DNA from: Teretinema sp964641135
GTDB taxonomy: Bacteria; Spirochaetota; Spirochaetia; Treponematales; Treponemataceae
Direction of reading: 5' to 3'
DNA length: 64,000 bases
Assembly: GCA_964641135.1 (NCBI GenBank)
Contig: CAZXJV010000002.1
Coordinates: forward strand, 1 to 64,000
Shown here: piece after piece, positions 8,179 to 16,169 of the stretch
Layout: each line of letters opens with the position of its first letter
How positions within the stretch are numbered: the stretch's first letter is position 1
Made by a program: the position numbers and the translations under genes
Notes under the pieces: generated by a model
Database searches by the model: none
The model's input: the letters and a program-made list of their open reading frames with translations, nothing else
Told to the model about the DNA's origin: nothing

Positions 8179-9278
8179 AAAAGGAAAAGAAAAGGAAAAT
8201 TCTACGTGTATGTGTACTGGTTATCCTGGCCTGTGCAGCCATCGGGTGCGGTGGCGCGCCTGAACCGCTTCAGGGCGCCGAGCGCGACGCCGTTATAGGC
8301 CGCGTCTTTAATGTGAAGCTCCTGTGGGAACCTGCCTGGGAGTATCCCCATATAAAGAATTCGGACTGGATTGTAGAGAAGCATGTCGAGCAGGATGGTG
8401 TAATAGCTGTGGGAACCGGTGTATCCAGTTACAATCCCGAGGACTACGTCGGGTTTACCCATCTTGACGGTGAGCTTGCCATGGTCACGTTTTATAAACG
8501 CCGTGATACAAACGGTTTGGATGTGTACCGGTATTTCTTTTACAAGGACGGCACGCTTGTTCATGCCGAAGAATCCGACACAGAAATGGGACAAACCCGG
8601 CCGGTTAAACCGGATTCAAAGGATATGGCCCGTCTTTCCAGGCTTATAAAGGACTTCTCCCCGGAACTTGCGGATATCATTGCCCGCTGGCAGACCGAGC
8701 AGCAGCATCATGACCGCAGACGCAGGATTGAAACCATAGACCTTCGTCATCTGGCTGGCCTGCGTCCGTTAACCGGAGCTGCCCAGTTGCTGAGGGATGC
8801 GGAATTTATTGACGGTTTAAAGGCACTGTGCTCCGGCAAGGAATGGCTCTATGACGCCCTGTGGTCCTGGCTTGCCGGCAACCCCACGGTGGAGCGGATG
8901 CCCGATGGAACCGGGATTGTTGTGCGCACTTCTGCGTCCCGGGACGCAGACGGAAACACCATCGATGAAATAATTCTTGCTGTGGATTTTTCCAACGGAG
9001 TATTGGTGATCGGTTATTATCTTCGGGACCATTATAACCCGGGACGATACACCCAGACCGGAAGCCCTGCAAGCGACAGTATTCTGGATGTGATGCGTCC
9101 CTATATGCCTGTCGAGGAATCCTACGAGTATGAGGGTGAAGACTGCTGCGGCGACTACGAGGGTGAATACCCTGATGGCGACTACTATGAGGGTGGTTAC
9201 TATGAAGAGGACTACGATGGCGGTCCCTACGGCGGCGATGAATATTACGATGAGTATGACCACTATGATGAACGATGA
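8175..9278 (+). CDS. lipoprotein, first of three tandem paralogues; start codon anomalous
   Basis: The frame contains a clear lipoprotein signal: a basic Lys/Arg stretch, then LRVCVLVILACAAIGC, with Cys at 8247-8249. However, from the in-frame stop at 8115 to 8312 there is no ATG, GTG or TTG in this frame; the first ATG (8313) would delete the signal peptide. Either a rare codon (ATA at 8175 or ATT at 8199) starts translation, or TTG at 8171 is the start and one base too many sits in the A6 run at 8177-8182. The mature protein resembles the next two genes (a shared DAEFIDGL segment, then an ILAVDF strand near the end). The last 50 residues are Asp/Glu/Tyr/Gly-rich. Function unknown. The start coordinate is provisional. 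Confidence 0.65.
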   Translation: MKKEKKRKILRVCVLVILACAAIGCGGAPEPLQGAERDAVIGRVFNVKLLWEPAWEYPHIKNSDWIVEKHVEQDGVIAVGTGVSSYNPEDYVGFTHLDGELAMVTFYKRRDTNGLDVYRYFFYKDGTLVHAEESDTEMGQTRPVKPDSKDMARLSRLIKDFSPELADIIARWQTEQQHHDRRRRIETIDLRHLAGLRPLTGAAQLLRDAEFIDGLKALCSGKEWLYDALWSWLAGNPTVERMPDGTGIVVRTSASRDADGNTIDEIILAVDFSNGVLVIGYYLRDHYNPGRYTQTGSPASDSILDVMRPYMPVEESYEYEGEDCCGDYEGEYPDGDYYEGGYYEEDYDGGPYGGDEYYDEYDHYDER

Positions 9279-9319
9279 TGTGCATTGTAAGTCATAAAAA
9301 ATGAGCGTGGAGGAAGAAT

Positions 9320-10255
9320 ATGGCGGTAAAGATCGCGGCGCTGGCGGTTCTGGTTTTAGTTTTAGCGGGCTGTGAGGCCCGGCTTGATATTGCTGCCCGC
9401 CGGGATTCCATGCCTGTTCGCGCTGATATTGCGCGGATTCATGATCTGCGTTTTGGCGAACAGATCCGTTCGGCCCCTGATGAGGAACCCCGCTGGCTGC
9501 TTTTACTGTATCCTGTGATAGAAGACAGACTCTATGGCTTTCTCAGACTGGATGACGGCGGACAGGTGTTCCGGTATTACTTCAGGGACGGTGCTCTTGT
9601 TTCTGTTTGGGCTGAGCAGAGCGGCGGTTCCGGCGAAAGCCTTGTGTTTTTTACGCGACGCGACCGGGTGTTCTGGTATGACTGGTTCGATCCATCCAAC
9701 CCCCGCGGGTATCGTGAGTCCGGGGGCAGGCGACCTGCTGCGCGTGAGCGCCTGCTTTTTGATCGAGCCCTTGAAGTTTTGCCGTCACGCATTGCCACTG
9801 AACTGTCCCGCTGGAAGGTCGATCATCAGTGGTACGAGGCCCTTCTCAAGACCGATCATCTGCCGCTTTTACATCTTCAGGAACAGCGGTTTGATCTGAC
9901 TCCTTCCTCTTTGCTGGCGGACCCGGCTTTTTCTGAACGGCTGGGCCGCCTGCTGGAGCGCGACCCCGCACGTGATGACCTTCTTGCCATGATCGCCGGA
10001 AACTCCCGCCTGGTATGGCCGGATGCTGAAGACCGGCTGCTGCTTGTAGAACCCCGTCAGCCGGTGAGCCTTCCGCCCGGGAACACCCCGCCGACTACAG
10101 ATATCCTCATTGCAGTTGATTTTGCGGTTAACGGCCTGTATATCGGCTACGGTACCCGTCAGGGGGACGTGCTGCCGACCATGCTGCGCGATGCCCCTCT
10201 GGAGGCTCCTCCGCTGCAGCGGCTTTTTAGCAAGTTTGAAGTGATTCCACAGTAA
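9320..10255 (+). CDS. lipoprotein, second of three tandem paralogues
   Basis: A 311-residue protein with lipoprotein signal VLVLVLAGC and GGAGG upstream of the ATG. It shares with its neighbours a middle segment with a Trp (LSRWKVDHQWYE), a DPAFSERLGRLL segment, and a C-terminal ILIAVDFAVNGLYIGY strand. It lacks the acidic tail of the first copy. Its stop overlaps the next start (TAATG). The function is not recognised; it is expected to be membrane-anchored on the periplasmic face or cell surface. Confidence 0.8.
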   Translation: MAVKIAALAVLVLVLAGCEARLDIAARRDSMPVRADIARIHDLRFGEQIRSAPDEEPRWLLLLYPVIEDRLYGFLRLDDGGQVFRYYFRDGALVSVWAEQSGGSGESLVFFTRRDRVFWYDWFDPSNPRGYRESGGRRPAARERLLFDRALEVLPSRIATELSRWKVDHQWYEALLKTDHLPLLHLQEQRFDLTPSSLLADPAFSERLGRLLERDPARDDLLAMIAGNSRLVWPDAEDRLLLVEPRQPVSLPPGNTPPTTDILIAVDFAVNGLYIGYGTRQGDVLPTMLRDAPLEAPPLQRLFSKFEVIPQ

Positions 10256-11172
10256 TGAAAAAAGCCGGTGGATTTTTTCTGATTCTGATAAGCCTTGCTG
10301 CAATACTCAGTCTTGCCGGCTGCAGCCGTCAGCAGGAACGGTATGCAGCGCATGTTACTGCTATGGTTGATGAGGTTTTAGTGCCAGCAAGCCGCTGGCA
10401 GCCATATTCTGTCACCAAACGCGAAGATACTGCTGTCTGGAAAATTGATTTTTATCCAGCACACGATAATGCTGTTCCTGTTTTTGTGAGCTATGAAGAT
10501 GCTCTGGACCCCAGAAGCCGGTATTACACCTTTGTGAACAGGGCTCCGGTGTATGCTAATGAAACCCTTACTATCGGCAATGAATACATTGGTTTGTCGT
10601 ACTACTTTAAAGATGGCTCACCCTTTTTTATGGAAAAGACAGATAGCCGCTCCCGTAAAACAAAACAGGGGCGTGTGGATCTTCTTGATCGACTGCGAAT
10701 TTTCTTGATGTTTGGAAAAATTCCGGACGCAGTACGGGAGCAGGTGGACTGGTGGCAGGATAACTGGATGACCATGAATCTTTCCCGCCATCCCGGTTCT
10801 ATTAACGTGAGGTTTTCCTCACTTCCTTCCGACAGTACACCGGCGGCCTTTATGCTTGATGATCCCGAGTTTGTAGCAGGCCTGCATGCCCTCACTCTGT
10901 CTCATCCTGAAATCCATGAGGATTTGCTTAAATGGCTTTTAACCGCGGCTCAGGCGGAGATTCTGCCGGGCAGGAGCGCCGTGATTGTGCGCCCGGTATC
11001 ACCGGTTGTATTCGGCTCCTGGAAGACTGATGATCTGGTACTGGCTGTTGATAATTTACATGGCGGCATCGCTTTGGGCATAGCTCTGGAGAATAATCCT
11101 GCCCGGCGCCTGTATCTATCTGCCGGTTATGTTGAACACATGGTTATTGATGCCTTGATGGAGCGGTATTGA
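10255..11172 (+). CDS. lipoprotein, third of three tandem paralogues
   Basis: A 305-residue protein with signal ISLAAILSLAGC. Similarity to the two upstream paralogues includes the WWQDNW segment, DPEFVAGLHAL, and DDLVLAVDNLHGGIALG near the end. Divergence between copies is high, so the duplications are old. It is the last gene of the operon. The -35 box of the following small gene overlaps its stop codon. Confidence 0.8.
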   Translation: MKKAGGFFLILISLAAILSLAGCSRQQERYAAHVTAMVDEVLVPASRWQPYSVTKREDTAVWKIDFYPAHDNAVPVFVSYEDALDPRSRYYTFVNRAPVYANETLTIGNEYIGLSYYFKDGSPFFMEKTDSRSRKTKQGRVDLLDRLRIFLMFGKIPDAVREQVDWWQDNWMTMNLSRHPGSINVRFSSLPSDSTPAAFMLDDPEFVAGLHALTLSHPEIHEDLLKWLLTAAQAEILPGRSAVIVRPVSPVVFGSWKTDDLVLAVDNLHGGIALGIALENNPARRLYLSAGYVEHMVIDALMERY

Positions 11173-11198
11173 CGGGTTCGCTGTCAGCAGTATAGAAT
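11169..11198 (+). promoter_or_regulatory. promoter of the small ORF / ABC-F leader
   Basis: TTGACG (11169-11174), 18 nt, TAGAAT (11193-11198). The -35 box overlaps the TGA of the upstream lipoprotein gene. The predicted start is near 11204, giving a leader that contains the 39-codon ORF, the terminator at 11378 and the folded region before the ABC-F gene. Confidence 0.6.
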
Positions 11199-11230
11199 TA
11201 ATTATTATTTTTTAGGAGAAACGCCCGGTC

Positions 11231-11350
11231 ATGAACACCCAATTCCAGTTTCTGACAGTCAGGTCCGCAGCCACTGTTGTGATTTACGGGAGAGGTGTGC
11301 CCTTAGCGGAAAACCGTGACCGGATTGAACACAGACTGGAGCAGCAGTAA
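11231..11350 (+). CDS. 39-residue small ORF, possible leader peptide of the ABC-F gene
   Basis: The ORF runs from ATG to TAA for 39 codons (begins MNTQFQFLTVRSAATVV, ends RIEHRLEQQ). AGGAG (11214-11218) lies 12 nt upstream, a slightly long spacing. It has its own promoter and is followed 27 nt later by a strong intrinsic terminator, then by the ABC-F gene. I do not recognise the peptide. It is either an independent small protein or, given its position, a translated leader controlling transcription into the ABC-F gene. Confidence 0.5.
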   Translation: MNTQFQFLTVRSAATVVIYGRGVPLAENRDRIEHRLEQQ

Positions 11351-11377
11351 CAGTCTGAGTGTAAACCGTACACGCAG

Positions 11378-11422
11378 CCGCGGCCGCCTCTTTTAAAACA
11401 AGGGGCGGCCGCGGTTTTTTTT
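11378..11422 (+). terminator. intrinsic terminator (candidate attenuator) before the ABC-F gene
   Basis: CCGCGGCCGCC (11378-11388) and GGCGGCCGCGG (11404-11414) form a perfect 11-bp GC stem followed by T8 (11415-11422). It lies between the 39-codon ORF and the ABC-F start. Confidence 0.88.
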
Positions 11423-11424
11423 AT

Positions 11425-11499
11425 GCCCGGCCGGGTTTTCCTCCTGCGGATGTCGGGGAAACACCGTATCCCCTGAAGTGAGGTGTTCCGGGGCCGGGC
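11425..11499 (+). other. folded leader immediately upstream of the ABC-F gene
   Basis: GCCCGGCC (11425-11432) pairs with GGCCGGGC (11492-11499). Inside it, GGAAACACC and GGTGTTCC pair with one bulged A. Together they make a long interrupted hairpin ending 7 nt before the ribosome-binding site. It could expose or mask translation initiation of the ABC-F gene. Confidence 0.5.
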
Positions 11500-11519
11500 G
11501 GTACCAGGGAGAAACAAAG

Positions 11520-13415
11520 ATGATAGACATACAGAACCTTTCAAAGGATTTCGGCGGGACTGTAATACTTGACGGTATTACACTGAGACTTGACCCGGCG
11601 GAGAAGACCGGCCTGATCGGGCGCAACGGCGCCGGCAAGACCACTTTAGTCAAGATACTGACCGGTGAGGATGACGACTTTTCCGGGCGCGTGAGTCAGA
11701 CGGGCGGAGTTCGCGTTGCGTACGTCCCTCAATATTTTCCGGAATTTGAGGGAACTGCCCGGGATTTTTTGCTGGAACCGGTATATGCGCTGCGTGCGGA
11801 GCTTGCCGCTCTGGAAGAAAAGATGGGGCTCTGCAGCGGCCGTGAGCTGGAACGGGTTTTTGAGACGTATGGACTGACTCGGGCGCGCTATGATGCTGTT
11901 TCTGGTGACGAGGCAGAGGACCGGGCGCTTCGGTTTCTGGACGGGCTGGGCCTTGCCGGTTGTGCTGATACCCCGACGGCTGTCCTTTCCGGTGGCGAGC
12001 GCAATGTGCTCGCGTTAGGGAGGGCTGTTTTGGAACGGCCTGACCTGTTGATTCTTGATGAGCCGGGCAACCATCTTGATATAAGGGGACTGTCCTGGCT
12101 TGAAGGCTTTATCCGGGACTGGCCGGGTGCTGTGCTGGTAATATCGCATAACCGGTATCTGCTGGACCGTTCTGTAGCCCGCATAGTCGAGCTTGAAGCG
12201 GGCAAGGTTGATTCCTTTACTGGTAACTACTCGGGCTGGCGGATGGAGCGTCTGCGCCGTGCGGTATCCGGCGAGATGGCGTACCGAGCGGACCAGAAAA
12301 AGATTGAGCGGCTGGAAGCCCTGGTCAAGCGTTTTGAACAGATTTGCCGCGCCACAGCAGATCCTGCCTGGGGAAAAAGGCTGCGTTCGCGCCGTACCCA
12401 GCTGGCAAAAACAAAGGAACGTGCGGCCGAAAAACCGGTTGATCCTGATTCTTCCTTTGCGGTGCGCTTTGACACCGAAGCCTCCCGGGCACGGCTGGCA
12501 TTGAAGGTTGCGGGCCTTGATTGCCGCATCGGGGACCGGGTGCTTCTGGAAGATGTTGAGCTGGTGATTGAAACGGGTGAGCGGGTAGCGCTGGTCGGCC
12601 CTAACGGGTCGGGGAAGACTACCTTTTTGAGAACCTTGAAGGCCTGTGCTGCTGATGAAAGGGAAGTGCGCTTTGGTCCCAGCATGAAGGTTGCCTGGTG
12701 CGATCAGCATGGCGAGAGCCTGGACCGGAGCGCCAGCCTGCTGGATGTCTGTGTCGGAGCCGGTTCTCTTAATTTCGACGCTGCATGGAAGGCCCTCGCT
12801 CCCTTTCTTTTTGACCGGGAGGATCTATACCGAACGGTAGGTACGCTGTCCGGAGGTGAGTTGAACCGGCTGCAGCTGGCCCTTGCTGTTATAGCACGGG
12901 CCAACTTTCTGATCCTGGACGAGCCGACCAACCATCTGGATATTCCGGCCTGCGAGGCGGTCGAGGATGCTTTGACCGAATTTGCCGGTACCATACTGGT
13001 TGTTTCTCATGACCGCTATTTTCTGGACCGCATTGCTACACGGGTTATCGAGATAGATGACGGCGAGCTGGTAGCCTGGGATGGCAACTTTTCGGAGTAT
13101 TGGTTCAGGCGGTGGGGCCGTGCTGTGGGCAGTCCGTTCGCAGGGCAGACCGGGCAGGCTTCCGGCGGAAGGAGCGGCGCCGCTGGCATTGCAGACCGCG
13201 GGCGCAAGCTTGCGGCCGCAGGCTTACCGGAAGTGTCAAAAAGCGCGGCAGAGCTTGAGCGGCGGATTGTCGAGCTGGAGGCCGAACGCGAGACCCTGGA
13301 GCGTGAAACCGGCGAAGCCTATTCTGCCGGGGAACTTAAGCGTGCCCGGGAGCTTGGCAACCGCCTTGCAGCGTTGAGCCGCAGAATAGATGACTTATAC
13401 CGGCAATGGGCTTGA
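11520..13415 (+). CDS. ABC-F family ATPase
   Basis: A 631-residue protein with two ABC cassettes and no membrane segment, the mark of ABC-F ribosome-associated ATPases. Walker A motifs: GRNGAGKTT (about 31) and GPNGSGKTT (about 360). Signatures: LSGGERN and LSGGELN. Walker B: LLILDEPGNHLDI and FLILDEPTNHLDI. A charged helical linker (about 250-320) joins the cassettes, and a Glu/Arg-rich coiled coil ends the protein. The start at 11520 has AGGGAG 8 nt upstream. ABC-F proteins act in the ribosomal E site, resolving stalls or protecting from antibiotics; which applies here is unknown. The leader with small ORF and terminator suggests conditional expression. Confidence 0.93.
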   Translation: MIDIQNLSKDFGGTVILDGITLRLDPAEKTGLIGRNGAGKTTLVKILTGEDDDFSGRVSQTGGVRVAYVPQYFPEFEGTARDFLLEPVYALRAELAALEEKMGLCSGRELERVFETYGLTRARYDAVSGDEAEDRALRFLDGLGLAGCADTPTAVLSGGERNVLALGRAVLERPDLLILDEPGNHLDIRGLSWLEGFIRDWPGAVLVISHNRYLLDRSVARIVELEAGKVDSFTGNYSGWRMERLRRAVSGEMAYRADQKKIERLEALVKRFEQICRATADPAWGKRLRSRRTQLAKTKERAAEKPVDPDSSFAVRFDTEASRARLALKVAGLDCRIGDRVLLEDVELVIETGERVALVGPNGSGKTTFLRTLKACAADEREVRFGPSMKVAWCDQHGESLDRSASLLDVCVGAGSLNFDAAWKALAPFLFDREDLYRTVGTLSGGELNRLQLALAVIARANFLILDEPTNHLDIPACEAVEDALTEFAGTILVVSHDRYFLDRIATRVIEIDDGELVAWDGNFSEYWFRRWGRAVGSPFAGQTGQASGGRSGAAGIADRGRKLAAAGLPEVSKSAAELERRIVELEAERETLERETGEAYSAGELKRARELGNRLAALSRRIDDLYRQWA

Positions 13416-13440
13416 TTTAAGTATAATTACAGAGTATACA
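13412..13440 (+). promoter_or_regulatory. leuCD promoter
   Basis: TTGATT (13412-13417), 17 nt, TATACA (13435-13440). The -35 box overlaps the ABC-F stop codon. TATAAT at 13422 lacks a suitable -35. Confidence 0.55.
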
Positions 13441-13455
13441 GTATTTATAAAGTAT

Positions 13456-13484
13456 GCCCTGAAAACCGCACTGGTTTTCAGGGC
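13456..13484 (+). promoter_or_regulatory. leuCD 5' leader hairpin
   Basis: GCCCTGAAAACC (13456-13467) and GGTTTTCAGGGC (13473-13484) form a perfect 12-bp stem with a 5-nt loop. There is no T run, so it is not a standard terminator. It lies between the promoter and the Shine-Dalgarno (AAGGAGG, 13498-13504). It may stabilise or regulate the mRNA. Confidence 0.55.
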
Positions 13485-13511
13485 TGAAACCCCGATCAAG
13501 GAGGGAAGAAA

Positions 13512-14801
13512 ATGGGCAAGACTCTTGCACAGAAAATTTTTGAATCACATGTGGTGGACAAGCCGTTCGGCCAGGCCTGGGTGCTCAAGCTGGACCGGGT
13601 ATTCTGCCATGAAATTACCACTCCGGTGGCCATTAACGATCTGGTAAGCCGCGGTATGGATAGCGTGTTCGATGCTGATAAAATTAAGGCTGTTATCGAT
13701 CATGTAACTCCGGCAAAGGATTCCAAGACCGCCGAGCAGGGCCGGGTGCTTCGCTTGTGGGCTGACCGTCACGGAATTAAAGACTTTTTTGATATCGGCC
13801 GCAATGGCGTCTGTCATGCCCTGTTTCCGGAACGCGGTTTTGTACGGCCGGGCTATACTATCATCATGGGTGACAGCCATACCTGTACCCATGGAGCCTT
13901 CGGTGCCTTTGCTGCCGGTGTCGGCACAACAGACCTTGAAGTTGGAATCCTCAAGGGTGTGTGCGCCTTTCAGGATCCCGGAACCATCAAGTTTGAGCTC
14001 ACCGGTGCATTGAAGCCCGGGGTAACGCCCAAGGATGTTATCTTGTCGATCATCAAGCTGATCGGGGTAAACGGGGCGACCAACAAGGTAATGGAATTCA
14101 CCGGCGAAGCGGTGAGCGCCATGTCCATGGAAGGGCGAATGACAGTGTGCAATATGGCCATCGAGGCAGGGGGAACCTGCGGCGTGTGCATGCCGGATGC
14201 AGTGACTGTTGATTATCTGTGGAAATTTATCGGCCCTGAGGGTGACGGAAGCTATAAAACGAAAGAAGAGGCTTTGGCCGATTTCCGAAAGTGGCATTCT
14301 GACCCTGATGCGGTATATGACGCGGTGCACAAAATCGATGTTTCGACTATTGAACCGGTAGCTACTTTCGGTTTTAAACCGGATCAGGTCAAGACCATCA
14401 AGGAATTGACGGGTACAAAGGTTGATCAGGTGTACATCGGAAGCTGTACAAACGGTCGTATCGAGGATCTGCGCCAGGCAGCTGCTGTTCTGAAGGGCAA
14501 GACGGTTGCTTCCGGCGTGCGCGGCATTGTTAGTCCCGCCACCCCGGCTGTGTATCAGCAGGCGCTTTCCGAAGGGATCATACAGATATTTATGGATGCC
14601 GGTTTCTGCGTGACCAACCCTACCTGCGGCGCCTGTCTGGGTATGTCCAACGGAGTTCTGGCGGACGGCGAAGTCTGTGCAAGCACTACGAACCGCAACT
14701 TCTTTGGACGTATGGGAAAGGGCGGTACCGTGCATCTGATGAGCCCCGCAAGCGCTGCAGCAACGGCTGTTGCAGGTGTCATCACTGAAGCTGGCCTGTA
14801 A
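13512..14801 (+). CDS. leuC: 3-isopropylmalate dehydratase large subunit (LeuC/HacA family)
   Basis: A 429-residue aconitase-superfamily subunit. The 4Fe-4S ligands are visible in GSCTNGR (about 309-315) and the PTCGACLG motif (about 369-376). GDSHTCTHGAFGAF is also typical. The length and sequence fit the shorter LeuC2/archaeal-type subfamily, which handles 2-isopropylmalate in leucine synthesis and, in some members, homoaconitate or citramalate. The start has AAGGAGG 7 nt upstream. The small subunit gene follows at once. leuA and leuB are not in the window. Confidence 0.94.
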   Translation: MGKTLAQKIFESHVVDKPFGQAWVLKLDRVFCHEITTPVAINDLVSRGMDSVFDADKIKAVIDHVTPAKDSKTAEQGRVLRLWADRHGIKDFFDIGRNGVCHALFPERGFVRPGYTIIMGDSHTCTHGAFGAFAAGVGTTDLEVGILKGVCAFQDPGTIKFELTGALKPGVTPKDVILSIIKLIGVNGATNKVMEFTGEAVSAMSMEGRMTVCNMAIEAGGTCGVCMPDAVTVDYLWKFIGPEGDGSYKTKEEALADFRKWHSDPDAVYDAVHKIDVSTIEPVATFGFKPDQVKTIKELTGTKVDQVYIGSCTNGRIEDLRQAAAVLKGKTVASGVRGIVSPATPAVYQQALSEGIIQIFMDAGFCVTNPTCGACLGMSNGVLADGEVCASTTNRNFFGRMGKGGTVHLMSPASAAATAVAGVITEAGL

Positions 14802-14824
14802 AAAACCTGATGAGGAGCCAAGAT

Positions 14825-15361
14825 ATGAAGAATTTTAATGGACGGGTCCTGTTTCTGGACCGCAGCGATATCAATACCGACGAGATAATTCCGGCCAAGT
14901 ATCTGACCGAGATTACCAAAGAAGCGCTGAAACCCTACTGCCTTGAGGACCTGAAGGCTGACGGTTTTGATGCGAAACGGGATATTGCCGGAAAGACGGC
15001 TATCCTGACCCGTGCCAACTTTGGCTGCGGTTCCAGCCGCGAGCACGCCCCCTGGGCCCTTGAGGTTAACGGAATACAGATTGTTATAGCCGAAAGTTTT
15101 GCACGGATCTTTCGTCAGAACATGTATAACTGCGGCATGATTGCTACCGAATTGCCTGCCACAGCGGTGAATGAGCTGTTCAGGGACTTTTCAGGGCTGG
15201 AAACCACCCTGACTGTGGACCTCGCCGGAGAGACCCTCTCGTTCAGCGCAGAGAAAGGCGGACAGCGGCTGGAACGGAGCTATCCTTTCAAGCTGAACGA
15301 ATTTGAAGCAGCCCTGGTTTCCGCCGGCGGCTGGGTAGCCTATGCTGCCGCGAATTATTGA
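14825..15361 (+). CDS. leuD: 3-isopropylmalate dehydratase small subunit
   Basis: A 178-residue swivel domain of the heterodimeric isopropylmalate isomerase. It contains the NTDEIIPAKYL motif and NFGCGSSREHAPWAL, the substrate-binding loop. The ATG at 14825 is preceded by GAGGAG at about 14811; an in-frame ATG at 14810 lacks such a site. It is co-transcribed with leuC and followed by an intrinsic terminator. Confidence 0.94.
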   Translation: MKNFNGRVLFLDRSDINTDEIIPAKYLTEITKEALKPYCLEDLKADGFDAKRDIAGKTAILTRANFGCGSSREHAPWALEVNGIQIVIAESFARIFRQNMYNCGMIATELPATAVNELFRDFSGLETTLTVDLAGETLSFSAEKGGQRLERSYPFKLNEFEAALVSAGGWVAYAAANY

Positions 15362-15390
15362 GGCAGTACCAGTACTGGTTCTCTTGTTCA

Positions 15391-15437
15391 AGCCGGTGCT
15401 GACAAGCTCTGCCTGTCAGCACCGGCTGTGTTGTTTG
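15391..15437 (+). terminator. leuCD terminator
   Basis: AGCCGGTGCTGACA (15391-15404) and TGTCAGCACCGGCT (15414-15427) form a perfect 14-bp stem followed by the T-rich GTGTTGTTT. Confidence 0.8.
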
Positions 15438-15564
15438 ATAGCTGGGTTGATTTCCCGAAAAAATAATTTTTAGCAGAAACTATAGAAAATCTCCATATTC
15501 TTTGATATACTATGCTTGTTTACGTCTCAAAACCTGTTAGCTAAGGTAGTCAGGGTAGACTAAC

Positions 15565-15573
15565 TGCTATACT
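15565..15573 (+). promoter_or_regulatory. extended -10 promoter
   Basis: TGCTATACT is an extended -10 (TGn plus TATACT, 15568-15573) about 26 nt before the ATG at 15599. No clear -35. The same nonamer occurs ahead of the pirin and UDG-like genes. Confidence 0.5.
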
Positions 15574-15598
15574 ATTGTGTAGAGGTTCTGATAACAAT

Positions 15599-16129
15599 AT
15601 GGTTCGCTCATTATTAACAGTGTGTTTTCTTCTTTTAACCCTTACCCTCTTTTCGCAGAATGCCGTTGTTACAGATGATGCATACTCCCCTCATTTTTTG
15701 GGTTTTCATACAGACTTTGATTTTTTGGCTGATCCTGATGCGCCGATAAGCCGGTTTATAAACCCCGAGTATCTGTCATTGGGTATGAGCTGGGGCTATG
15801 GTCGTAGCTGGTTCCGGCCCAGAGCCCGGGCAAGTCTTTCATGGCTTTTTGAATATGGCTTTGCTTCGGCCCTCGGTCTTGAGTTGCCTCTTTTTGAAAC
15901 ACTGTCAGACGCAAAAAGCAAAATGTTCGGCCTGTACCTCGTATGCGACGCTGGAATTGCCTTTGCATCAAAACCGGAACCCTTCGTACGTTTTGCTCCG
16001 CATATCCGCATACCTTTGGGAAATCTTGAAGGAATAATTGTTGGTGCAAGCTGGAATTCTGCAAAGGACTGGTCTATACTTATAGGACGATCAAGCGGGG
16101 TTCATCCCCTGCTGCCCAAAAGGCATTAG
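15599..16129 (+). CDS. exported protein of unknown function
   Basis: A 176-residue protein with a cleavable signal (MVRSLLTVCFLLLTLTLFSQ). The mature part has alternating aromatic and polar residues and ends in beta-strand-like segments (GIIVGASWNSAKDWSILIG), which could be a small outer-membrane barrel, but no family is recognised. The ATG at 15599 is chosen because the signal peptide begins there. It is followed by the broken lipoprotein gene. Confidence 0.65.
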   Translation: MVRSLLTVCFLLLTLTLFSQNAVVTDDAYSPHFLGFHTDFDFLADPDAPISRFINPEYLSLGMSWGYGRSWFRPRARASLSWLFEYGFASALGLELPLFETLSDAKSKMFGLYLVCDAGIAFASKPEPFVRFAPHIRIPLGNLEGIIVGASWNSAKDWSILIGRSSGVHPLLPKRH

Positions 16130-16169
16130 CCACGTCAGAGGTGGTTAACAATATTTTAGGAGGCTCTCT

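Noticed and set aside
13545..14735. Long open frame of 396 codons on the minus strand inside leuC
   Set aside because: leuC is unambiguous on the plus strand; the antisense frame has no ribosome-binding site or recognisable domain.
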